A stretch of DNA of 11,309 nucleotides from Bacillota bacterium (lineage in GTDB: Bacteria > Bacillota > Sulfobacillia > JAJZYS01 > JAJYTV01): assembly GCA_021806845.1 (NCBI GenBank), contig JAKAPV010000076.1, positions 1-11,309 of the forward strand. Direction: 5' to 3'. The notes beneath the pieces were generated by a model. It did not search any database and was not told where the DNA came from. It saw only the letters and a program-made list of their open reading frames with translations. The position numbers and the translations under genes were made by a program. Shown here piece by piece: positions 1 to 5,762 of this stretch. Each line of letters opens with the position of its first letter. The first letter of the stretch is position 1.

Positions 1-59
1 TCCGATCTGAACCGGCCCTCAGAACCAAAAGCGAAAGGGGCCGACCTTGTCCATCATGA

Positions 60-959
60 CTAGCCCATGACGCCACTAAAACCCTCGACGAGGATATCCA
101 CAATCCGATGCGCGTAGATCCCGTTCAGGTCGAGGTCTGGGTCAAAGATGCTGACATCCGCGCCCACGGCACCAGGGGCAAGCTCCCTCAGGGGGTGCGT
201 GACCTGATCGGCGTCCAAACCACCCGGGTCGGCGCTGTCCACCGCCGGCATGATATTGGGGTCAAGAATGTCCACGTCCAGATGGAGCCAATAGCCGGCG
301 AGACGTGAGTTGTCGAGTTCGGCGCGTATGGCGTCTGCCACCGCCAGAGCGTCACCGTCAACGATCACGGAAGCCGGAATCGCCTTCGCGAGCAACCCGC
401 GCACCTCTGCCAAATGTTCGTCCTCATTGCGGCAACCGACGTGGATCGTATCGGCGGGTCGAAAGTACGGTCCGAGACCGTCGATGTCGGCGATCACGGG
501 CCAGTGCAATCCCGTCACCGCAGCAAGATCTTCCCCCGCCAGACTGGCGCACATCGCCGAATTGCCCGGATGACGGAAGTCGGTGTGACCGTCCATGTGC
601 ACCAACCCGTGGCGAGCGACCCGGCGAAGTGCAAGCCCCACCCCGACCAGGAGGCTACAGTCCCCTCCGATGATCAGAGGGAAGTGTCCGGAAACCCGAA
701 GCTCCTCGATACGGGCGGCGAGCCGTCTGGTGTGCTTGATGATCGCTCCCAAATTGCGCAAAGTACCAGGCGTGGCATCGTCGACGTATCGTCCCGGCAG
801 CACTGCCCCCGCATCGATGGCACCCAATTCCCCGAGGCGACGGAACAGGCCCGCCTCGCGCAGTGCCTCGGGTGCCTTCGCACACCCTGGAACGCTCGTC
901 GGCTGGGGAGGGCGCAGGCCCAAATTGGTGGGTGCGGAAACTAACGCAATCCTCTTCAA
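60..959 (-). CDS. Arginase/agmatinase/formiminoglutamase-family hydrolase
   Basis: This 299-aa protein belongs to the ureohydrolase family, dimanganese enzymes that hydrolyse guanidino or formimino groups from arginine, agmatine or formiminoglutamate. Visible family motifs are GGDCS (98-102), HMDGHTDF (121-128) and LDVDILDP (227-234), followed by a DPGG loop near 244-247. Likely metal ligands are D123, H125, D127, D228 and D230. The first ligand position, usually His in GGDHS, is Cys101, and the usual EPGG substrate loop reads DPGG, so the substrate cannot be assigned. The length fits the family. The start is TTG, chosen because TGGAGG (plus-strand 969-974) lies 9 nt upstream of it. The gene stands alone on the minus strand, pointing away from the IS and the rest of the window. 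Its codon use looks less GC-biased than the genes to the right, so transfer is possible but unproven. Confidence 0.85.
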   Translation of the reverse strand: MKRIALVSAPTNLGLRPPQPTSVPGCAKAPEALREAGLFRRLGELGAIDAGAVLPGRYVDDATPGTLRNLGAIIKHTRRLAARIEELRVSGHFPLIIGGDCSLLVGVGLALRRVARHGLVHMDGHTDFRHPGNSAMCASLAGEDLAAVTGLHWPVIADIDGLGPYFRPADTIHVGCRNEDEHLAEVRGLLAKAIPASVIVDGDALAVADAIRAELDNSRLAGYWLHLDVDILDPNIMPAVDSADPGGLDADQVTHPLRELAPGAVGADVSIFDPDLDLNGIYAHRIVDILVEGFSGVMG

Positions 960-1062
960 CCCGTCCGACCTCCAGATGTGCCACCGCGCATCCGCCAGAT
1001 AAGTGAACGGACATCACGTGCCGCCATCGGTCATCCCGCAGCATCTCAACGGGGCCACATTC

Positions 1063-1085
1063 GGCTCCTCGCTGTTTCGAGTGGT
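1063..1085 (+). repeat. IS left terminal inverted repeat (IRL)
   Basis: These 23 bases are the exact reverse complement of 2396-2418. The match ends sharply on both sides: outside it the flanks are TTC and, on the complementary strand of the right end, GAG; inside it the next bases differ. This sets the element boundary. Confidence 0.9.
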
Positions 1086-1169
1086 GAGAGGGGGTAGATA
1101 GGCCAGGTGTAGAAAAGGGAAGCGACCGATGGCTTGCTCGTGTAAGCCGAAGGCACAACGAGCGAGAGA

Positions 1170-2396
1170 GTGAAGAGATTGAGTCAAGAGGAACTGTTCC
1201 GGGCAGCCCTCGGGTTGGAAGAGCCATGGACGGTGGGCAAGGTCGAGTTCTCCGTGGATGAGCAGAGACTGGACATCTGGCTTGCGTATGGGGAAGGCGC
1301 GCAGTTCGCGTGTCCCTATGGGGATGCGGTGCAGCTCCAGCCCTATGACGCACGTGAGCACACGTGGCGGCACTTGAACTTCTTTCAGTTCCACACCTAC
1401 CTGCACGCGCGGGTTCCGCGGGTGCGGTGCCCTGAACACGGGGTGCATCAGGTGGAAACTACTTGGGCCCGGCCGGGGTCGGGGTTCACGCTATTGTTCG
1501 AGGCGCTAGTGATGCTGCTGGCGAAGGCGATGCCGATGCGCGATCTGAGCCGGCTCGTCGGGGAGCATGACACGCGGCTATGGCGCGTCGTCAAGCACTA
1601 CGTCGAGGAGGCGCGGGCCAAGGCGGACTTCAGCGAGGTGGAGACTCTAGCGGTCGATGAGACATCCAGTCAACGCGGTCACAATTACATCACCTTGGTG
1701 GCTGAGCCGGAGAAGGCCAGGATCCTGTTCGCGACGGTGGGTCGCGACAGCGCCACGATTGCGCGGTTCCGTGAGGACTTCGAGCAGCATGGTGGGCAAG
1801 CGGACGCGGTGAAGGAGATCGCCCTCGACATGTCTGCCGCCTTCATCAAGGGCATGAGCGAGACGTTCTCGCAGGCCGCACTGGTCTTCGATCGCTTCCA
1901 CGCCACCAAGCTGCTGACCGATGCTGTGGACGAGGTACGCCGTGCTGAGCAGCGGGTGCAGCCCATCCTCAAGAACAGCCGTTACCTTTGGCTGCGCAAC
2001 GCGGAGGATCTACGCACCGACCAGATCACCGATTTGAGCGAACTGCGCTCGCTCCACCTCAAGACGGCACGTGCCTACAACCTGAAGATGGCCTTCCAGG
2101 ACTTCTACGACCAGCCCCAGGACGCAGCCGAGGCCTACCTTCTGCGCTGGTACAACTGGGCCATCCGCAGCCAGCTGCCGCCCATCATCAGAGCTGCCAA
2201 GACGATCCGAAAGCACTGGCATGGTGTACTCGGCTATCATCGCTCCCGTGTCACCAACGGCATGCTCGAAGCCTTCAACGGCTTGATCCAGTCCGCCAAG
2301 CGGCGTGCTCGCGGCTACCGAAACCCTCAGACCCTTATCCTCATGGCGTATCTGATCGCCGGCAAGCTCTCCTTCAACCTACCCAATCCTGTGTGA
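1170..2396 (+). CDS. ISL3-family DDE transposase
   Basis: This 408-aa protein would catalyse transposition of the element. The N-terminal part carries the ISL3 zinc-binding segment, with C48 and the pair C87/H90 (CPEH), but the usual first C-x2-C reads CPYG, so one expected ligand is missing. The stretch WARPGSGFTLLFE (99-111) and the following helices are typical of the family. Likely DDE residues are D163 (VDETS), D220 (ALDMSAAF) and E367 (NGMLEAFNG); VFDRFH (239-244) is also conserved in ISL3 enzymes. GTG was taken as start because the protein then begins MKRLSQEELFRAALG, like family N-termini; the ribosome binding site is only a weak GAGAGA, and a TTG at 1179 is an alternative. The reading frame is intact and the stop overlaps the right terminal repeat. 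Confidence 0.93.
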   Translation: MKRLSQEELFRAALGLEEPWTVGKVEFSVDEQRLDIWLAYGEGAQFACPYGDAVQLQPYDAREHTWRHLNFFQFHTYLHARVPRVRCPEHGVHQVETTWARPGSGFTLLFEALVMLLAKAMPMRDLSRLVGEHDTRLWRVVKHYVEEARAKADFSEVETLAVDETSSQRGHNYITLVAEPEKARILFATVGRDSATIARFREDFEQHGGQADAVKEIALDMSAAFIKGMSETFSQAALVFDRFHATKLLTDAVDEVRRAEQRVQPILKNSRYLWLRNAEDLRTDQITDLSELRSLHLKTARAYNLKMAFQDFYDQPQDAAEAYLLRWYNWAIRSQLPPIIRAAKTIRKHWHGVLGYHRSRVTNGMLEAFNGLIQSAKRRARGYRNPQTLILMAYLIAGKLSFNLPNPV

Positions 2397-2418
2397 CCAC
2401 TCGAAACAGCGAGGAGCC
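2396..2418 (-). repeat. IS right terminal inverted repeat (IRR)
   Basis: This is a perfect 23-bp inverted copy of 1063-1085. Its inner base is the last base of the transposase TGA stop. Confidence 0.9.
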
Positions 2419-2493
2419 CTCTTACGCAGTGCACAGAAGATCTTCGGCTATATGGGTGACGTCTCCAGCGTGAGCTATGTATGTGAAGGATGG

Positions 2494-2528
2494 GAAGTAT
2501 ATATGGTTGAAACGCAGAAATATACTTC
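2494..2528. repeat. 9-bp inverted repeat in AT-rich DNA upstream of rodA (possible operator or hairpin)
   Basis: GAAGTATAT (2494-2502) is exactly inverted as ATATACTTC (2520-2528) around a 17-nt centre. It sits in an AT-richer gene-free stretch between the IS and rodA. No T-tract follows on either strand, so it is not an intrinsic terminator. A candidate -35 (TTGAAA, 2507-2512) lies in its centre and a weak -10 (AAGAAT) follows its right arm, which is how a repressor operator could be placed. No regulator is identifiable. Confidence 0.45.
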
Positions 2529-2534
2529 AAGAAT
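2507..2534 (+). promoter_or_regulatory. Tentative sigma-A promoter overlapped by the inverted repeat
   Basis: TTGAAA (2507-2512, five of six consensus bases) is separated by 16 nt from AAGAAT (2529-2534, four of six). It would start transcription about 150 nt upstream of rodA. AT-rich DNA gives chance matches, so this is weak. Confidence 0.25.
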
Positions 2535-2634
2535 AGCGATGAATATAAAGATAGTCTTTGTGTGTCTTCACGAGAGCGATGTCATTTTAGAAGCTTCCTT
2601 GCCAACAACGGGTCGGTAGGACAAGTTTACCTGC

Positions 2635-2664
2635 CTGTCGGGACCGGCTCATGCATGTTAGAAT
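2635..2664 (+). promoter_or_regulatory. Tentative extended -10 promoter directly before rodA
   Basis: TGTTAGAAT (2656-2664) contains an extended -10 (TGnTAGAAT). CTGTCG (2635-2640), 18 nt upstream of the -10 hexamer, is a poor -35. Transcription would begin near 2671, just ahead of AAGGGGG (2678-2684) and the GTG start at 2693. It therefore fits the chosen rodA start and conflicts with the longer ATG start at 2651. Confidence 0.3.
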
Positions 2665-2692
2665 GACAGCGATTGCGAAGGGGGCTTGGCGC

Positions 2693-3817
2693 GTGGCCCG
2701 TTTGCTTCGGGTCGACTTCGGTATGCTTCTGGTCGTCGCGCTGCTCTGCGTCATGTCCCTCGTCGTCATCGCTTCCGCGACGCACGGAGACGTACCCGGC
2801 AGCCCTCTCTACTACGTAACGCACCAAATCCAGTGGCTGATCCTCGGCACCATCATCCTGGTTGTTGTCGCATCGATCGGCTACCGCGACCTGCAGCCGT
2901 ATGCGGCCTACATCTACGCGTTCGGCGTGATCCTCCTGACGCTGGTGCTGGTGGCCGGCCACAGCGCGCTGGGCGCACAGCGCTGGATCAACATCGGACC
3001 CTTTCAGCTGCAGCCGTCCGAGTTTGCCAAGCTGGCACTCGTGGTGGGCCTCGCGGACATGCTGGCGCAGAAGAAGAGCCTCCGCCGCATGCGCGACCTC
3101 TTCGGCCCGATCCTCTTCGCGGCCGTTCCCGCCGCACTCGTCTTCAAGCAGCCGGACCTCGGCACCGCGCTGATCTTCGTCGCCATTCTGGTTGTCATGC
3201 TGTTCATGGCGGGGGCGCGGGTGTGGCACCTACTGCTGCTCTTCGGCGGTTCCTTCGGCCTGGTGGTGCTCTGGATCTACCTGCACCTCAACTTCCACGT
3301 GCCGTTGCCGCTGATTCACGCCTACCAGTTGAAGCGCCTGCTCGTGTTCCTGAACCCGAACGTGGACCCGACGGGCAGCGGCTACAATATCATCCAGTCG
3401 CTCGTCTCGATCGGTTCGGGCGGCATGACCGGCCTCGGCGTGCACGCGAACCAGGCCATCCTGACCTTCCTGCCCGAACATGCGACCGACTTCATCTTTG
3501 CCGTGGTGGCGCTCGATTTCGGCTTCGCCGGCGGCGCCGTGCTGCTGGCGCTGTACCTTGTGCTGATCTGGCGCAGCCTCAACATCGTCAGCGAAGTGCG
3601 CGATTCGTTCGGCCAGCTGCTGGGTGCCGGGGTGGTCACGATGCTCGCCGTGCAGGTGCTGATGAACGCGGGCATGGCGATGGGCGTCATGCCGGTCGTC
3701 GGCGTGCCGCTGCCGTTCCTGAGCTACGGAGGCTCGTCGGTACTGACGGACTTCATCGCGATCGGAGTGCTACTCAACCTGCGCCTGCACCCCGGAAAGC
3801 TCACCTTCCGCGCCTAG
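2693..3817 (+). CDS. rodA: RodA/FtsW-type SEDS peptidoglycan glycosyltransferase
   Basis: This multi-span membrane protein (374 aa from the chosen start) polymerises lipid II glycan strands for wall elongation, normally with a class B PBP. Diagnostic stretches, numbered from GTG 2693, are the first SEDS signature GAQRWINIGP...QPSEFAKLAL (94-116), GSGYNIIQSLVSIGSGG (228-244), PEHATDFIF (261-269) with the invariant Asp266, and the C-terminal GVPLPFLSYGGSS signature (337-349). About ten hydrophobic segments are evident. RodA is preferred over FtsW from the GSGYNIIQS region and length, though the two are similar. GTG 2693 was chosen because AAGGGGG lies 8 nt upstream and the protein then starts VARLLRVDFGMLL, as RodA proteins do. 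ATG 2651 would add 14 residues without a ribosome binding site. The stop codon lies in a 14-bp palindrome (3809-3822). spoIVFA follows about 250 bp later. Confidence 0.9.
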   Translation: MARLLRVDFGMLLVVALLCVMSLVVIASATHGDVPGSPLYYVTHQIQWLILGTIILVVVASIGYRDLQPYAAYIYAFGVILLTLVLVAGHSALGAQRWINIGPFQLQPSEFAKLALVVGLADMLAQKKSLRRMRDLFGPILFAAVPAALVFKQPDLGTALIFVAILVVMLFMAGARVWHLLLLFGGSFGLVVLWIYLHLNFHVPLPLIHAYQLKRLLVFLNPNVDPTGSGYNIIQSLVSIGSGGMTGLGVHANQAILTFLPEHATDFIFAVVALDFGFAGGAVLLALYLVLIWRSLNIVSEVRDSFGQLLGAGVVTMLAVQVLMNAGMAMGVMPVVGVPLPFLSYGGSSVLTDFIAIGVLLNLRLHPGKLTFRA

Positions 3818-3931
3818 GCGCGATGATGCGGCGCGCGCGTAGGCCCACTGCAGCCACGTGATGACCGCATAGGCCGCGACGGAAAGGCCGAGCCCGAGCG
3901 AGAGCGCGATGAGCAGCAACTGCTCGCGCAT
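3770..3931 (-). CDS. Possible small single-span membrane protein, antisense between rodA and spoIVFA
   Basis: A 53-aa minus-strand reading frame begins at the ATG ending at 3931. It shows a clean transmembrane helix (about residues 5-27, MREQLLLIALSLGLG onward through SVAAYAVITWLQW), then a short basic stretch and a polar tail. It fills most of the otherwise empty interval between rodA and spoIVFA, and its last 16 codons run antisense to the rodA 3' end. The upstream AGG, 6 nt from the ATG, is a poor ribosome binding site, and I recognise no family. A hydrophobic frame can arise by chance in GC-rich DNA, so this is offered as a candidate only. Confidence 0.3.
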   Translation of the reverse strand: MREQLLLIALSLGLGLSVAAYAVITWLQWAYARAASSRLGAEGELSGVQAQVE

Positions 3932-4058
3932 GAACGCCTGAAAGTATGCCAGACAACCCACCCCTTGTCGGGGGAAGCACTTTGCGTCAGTCTCGTCCGT
4001 CGCCAGGCTTTTCAAGCATGGGCATCCCAGGACAGGCTGGCGCATATGCCTTTCTCGT

Positions 4059-4064
4059 GAGGTG
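4059..4064 (+). promoter_or_regulatory. Ribosome binding site fixing the spoIVFA TTG start
   Basis: GAGGTG lies 7 nt before TTG 4072, and no other in-frame start upstream (ATG 3946, GTG 4057) has a comparable site. It supports a protein that begins just before its membrane helix. Confidence 0.55.
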
Positions 4065-4071
4065 TGGCCTT

Positions 4072-4605
4072 TTGGGCAAGCTTACGCTGCGCATCGCGGC
4101 GGCGGTTGTGCTGGCTTTGGCACTCTTTTGGACGACGCGCGCCGCCGGGGCGACCGCAGCCTCGGTAAGACGCGTCCTGCACACCTACATCGCGCTCAAT
4201 ACCTTGCCGTCGCGCGCAAGGCAGCCGGCGGAAAAATCACCCGGCACCAAAGCCGCGAGCCAGGGCCTTGGCTGGCCGCTGACGGGGCCCATCGCGGCTG
4301 GGGCGAAGGGCGGCGTCGAGATTTCCGCCCCGAGCGGCGCGCTCGTCCGTTCGGCGTCCGCCGGCAAGGTCGTGTCGGTGCCGGCAGACCCGCCGGGCAT
4401 CGACATCGTCGTCAAGGACGGCACGCTGACGCTCGTCTACGCACACGTCGGTCCCTCGTACGTGCATAAGGGGCAGGTCGTGCGGCGGGGAGAGGTGCTC
4501 GGCGAGATTCCGCACTTCGGTCCCGGCACGGCGCCGGGACTCCTCTTAGAGGCCCGCCGCAACGGCAAGGCGACATCGGTCCTCGCGCTGCTCGGCTCGC
4601 CATGA
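4072..4605 (+). CDS. spoIVFA: SpoIVFA-like membrane protein with degenerate LytM/M23 domain
   Basis: The product is 177 aa from TTG 4072. It has one N-terminal membrane helix (about 5-20), a linker rich in Ala, Pro and basic residues, and a LytM-like beta domain from about residue 68 to the end. In Bacillus, SpoIVFA holds the SpoIVFB protease inactive in the forespore outer membrane until a forespore signal arrives. The M23 zinc ligands are absent: where active enzymes have HxGxD this reads K79-GGV-E83, and the HLHFE motif is replaced by GLLLE (156-160). A regulatory, non-hydrolytic role follows. It is shorter than the Bacillus subtilis protein, mainly before the LytM domain. Identity rests on fold, degeneracy and its ATGA overlap with spoIVFB. 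A start at ATG 3946 would add 42 residues without a ribosome binding site. Confidence 0.8.
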   Translation: MGKLTLRIAAAVVLALALFWTTRAAGATAASVRRVLHTYIALNTLPSRARQPAEKSPGTKAASQGLGWPLTGPIAAGAKGGVEISAPSGALVRSASAGKVVSVPADPPGIDIVVKDGTLTLVYAHVGPSYVHKGQVVRRGEVLGEIPHFGPGTAPGLLLEARRNGKATSVLALLGSP

Positions 4606-5471
4606 GGCTGCAACTGCCGCGCATCCACCCGCTCCTCGTGGCGCTCGTGGCGCTGGGCGTCGCGCTTGGCCACGCGACGGAGGTGGGGGTGTACCTTGTC
4701 TCGCTCCTGCTCCACGAAGCGTCGCACGCGGCCGCAGCACGCGCGCTCGGCTTCGAGATGCGGCGCGTGGAGCTGTACCCGTTTGGCGGACAGGCCGAGA
4801 TACCCGGCATCGAACTCGCGGGACCGCTCGGGGAGCTGGTGATCGCGGCGGCGGGTCCGCTTGCGAACCTCATTGCGCTGGCCGCTGCGGCGGGCCTCTG
4901 GCGCCTCGGCCTTGCGGAGGCGGCGCGCGTTCGCATGATCGTGGACGCGAATCTTGCGATGCTCGTCGTGAACGCGCTGCCCGCCTTCCCCCTCGACGGC
5001 GGCAGGATGCTGCGGGCGATCGCAGCCGCGCGGGTGGGGTTCTCCCGCGCGTCCGCGGCTGCGCTGCAGATCTCGCAGTGGATCTGCATCGCGCTCTTGC
5101 CGACTGCCGGCATCGTGCAGCTCCTCGGCCTGCCGGGCTGGCAGGTGGCCGTATTGTCGCTTGTGCTGTTCGCCGCGGTGCGGCGGGAGGCCGCCCGCGT
5201 GCCGCTCGCGCGCTGGACGCTCTGGCTGCGCGGACAGGAGGAGCTGCGCAGCGGCGGCATCCTGCCGCTGCAGGCGCTGGCGGCGGGCGAGGGTGCGCAG
5301 ATCCGCCAGGTGCTGCGCCGCCTGTTTGGGCGGCGCGCACATCGCGTGTACGTCTATGACCGGGACCGCATGCTCGGCACGCTCGATGACCGCAGCATCT
5401 ACCGCGCCGCGGAGCGCGGGGAACTCCATCGGACGCTGGGGGAGATCGTACGCGAACGCAAGGACGGTTAG
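4602..5471 (+). CDS. spoIVFB: SpoIVFB site-2-type intramembrane metalloprotease (M50)
   Basis: This 289-aa polytopic membrane protease is expected to cleave pro-sigma-K in the mother cell late in sporulation. The zinc motif HEASH is at 38-42 (H38, E39, H42), and the third ligand D132 lies in NALPAFPLDGGR (124-135), both within hydrophobic segments. FGG (61-63) after the first catalytic helix is also typical of the SpoIVFB branch. Residues from about 225 to the end look like part of a CBS domain (VYVYDRDRMLGTLDDRSIY), the regulatory tail of SpoIVFB. The ATG overlaps the spoIVFA stop as ATGA and no good ribosome binding site precedes it, so translation is probably coupled to spoIVFA, which would help keep protease and inhibitor balanced. 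No sigma-E promoter was clear upstream of the pair. Confidence 0.9.
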   Translation: MRLQLPRIHPLLVALVALGVALGHATEVGVYLVSLLLHEASHAAAARALGFEMRRVELYPFGGQAEIPGIELAGPLGELVIAAAGPLANLIALAAAAGLWRLGLAEAARVRMIVDANLAMLVVNALPAFPLDGGRMLRAIAAARVGFSRASAAALQISQWICIALLPTAGIVQLLGLPGWQVAVLSLVLFAAVRREAARVPLARWTLWLRGQEELRSGGILPLQALAAGEGAQIRQVLRRLFGRRAHRVYVYDRDRMLGTLDDRSIYRAAERGELHRTLGEIVRERKDG

Positions 5472-5512
5472 CCGCGCTCGTGCAAGGGCATCATGGCTTC
5501 GGAGGGATTTTG

Positions 5513-5701
5513 TTGCCAAAGCCATGCGCGGCCTGCTTGGGCCGGGGCGTCTGCGCGCAGTGCAGCGGGCGCGGCGTCGTGTCCCCGCCGTGGGGCGACG
5601 CGCACCTTTGCGACGGGTGCCACGGCAGCGGGCACTGCTGGGAGTGCGGAGGCTCCGGAATGCAGGCGCTTGCCAACACCGACGACCCTTCTTATACTTA
5701 A
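5513..5701 (+). CDS. Small four-knuckle (CxxCxGxG) zinc protein
   Basis: This 62-aa protein is mostly four CxxCxGxG motifs like those of the DnaJ cysteine-rich domain: CAACLGRG (5-12), CAQCSGRG (14-21), CDGCHGSG (33-40) and CWECGGSG (42-49). They form two close pairs, each with one residue between motifs, joined by an 11-residue linker. In DnaJ the spacing is wider and there is a J domain, absent here. Eight cysteines suggest two zinc ions. TTG 5513 was chosen because GGAGGG (5501-5506) lies 6 nt upstream; GTG 5480 would add 11 residues without a clear site. It follows spoIVFB by 41 bp and precedes rng, whose zinc-link carries the same CxxCxGxG pattern. I know no assigned function; a chaperone-like or RNA-protein binding role would be inference. 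Confidence 0.75.
   Translation: MPKPCAACLGRGVCAQCSGRGVVSPPWGDAHLCDGCHGSGHCWECGGSGMQALANTDDPSYT
5670..5698 (+). promoter_or_regulatory. Sigma-A-type promoter for rng
   Basis: TTGCCA (5670-5675) and TATACT (5693-5698) each match five of six consensus bases and are spaced exactly 17 nt. Transcription would begin near 5705, giving rng a leader of about 58 nt. The promoter lies inside the last codons of the zinc-knuckle gene, which would separate rng expression from the sporulation genes before it. Confidence 0.65.
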
Positions 5702-5762
5702 CCAAACAAGTTTGTGTCCTTCGCCATGCGCGAGGGCGGCCTTTTGGGAGTGAAGACAAGCG

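Larger units (their letters stand above)
1063..2418 (+). mobile_element. Complete ISL3-family insertion sequence, 1356 bp
   Basis: The element is bounded by perfect 23-bp inverted repeats that begin GGCTCCTCGC at each outer end, and it holds one transposase gene. The right repeat overlaps the transposase stop codon, as expected of a compact IS. Element length, repeat start (GGCTC-) and transposase type all fit the ISL3 family. Members of that family normally make 8-bp target duplications. The 8 bases outside the left end (CCACATTC) and right end (CTCTTACG) do not match, so the original duplication is lost or the element now sits at a recombination junction. No passenger gene is present. Confidence 0.9.

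Noticed and set aside
13..43. CGGCCC/GGGCCG inverted repeat downstream of the arginase gene as a terminator
   Set aside because: The stem is only 6 bp with a loop of about 19 nt and no T-run on either strand.
1131..1163. Inverted repeats GGCTT/AAGCC and GCTCGT/ACGAGC before the transposase start
   Set aside because: Short, mutually exclusive stems; may limit transposase translation but no clear evidence beyond pairing.
3809..3822. 14-bp perfect palindrome around the rodA stop codon as a terminator
   Set aside because: There is no loop of usable size and no T-tract; a short GC-rich palindrome is easily found by chance here.
4022..4050. Sigma-E promoter for spoIVFAB (GCATCCC, 14 nt, CATATGCC)
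   Set aside because: Only about half of the -35 and -10 consensus positions match, and the start point would fall almost on the ribosome binding site.
4066..5748. Direct repeat GGCCTTTTGGG at 4066-4076 and 5738-5748, each shortly after GAGG
   Set aside because: Eleven bases shared in two unrelated leaders, with different reading frames after them; no further similarity and no mechanism evident.
5722..5748. CGCC/GGCG followed by TTTT in the rng leader as an attenuator
   Set aside because: The stem is 4 bp and only four Ts follow, interrupted from the stem by GCC.
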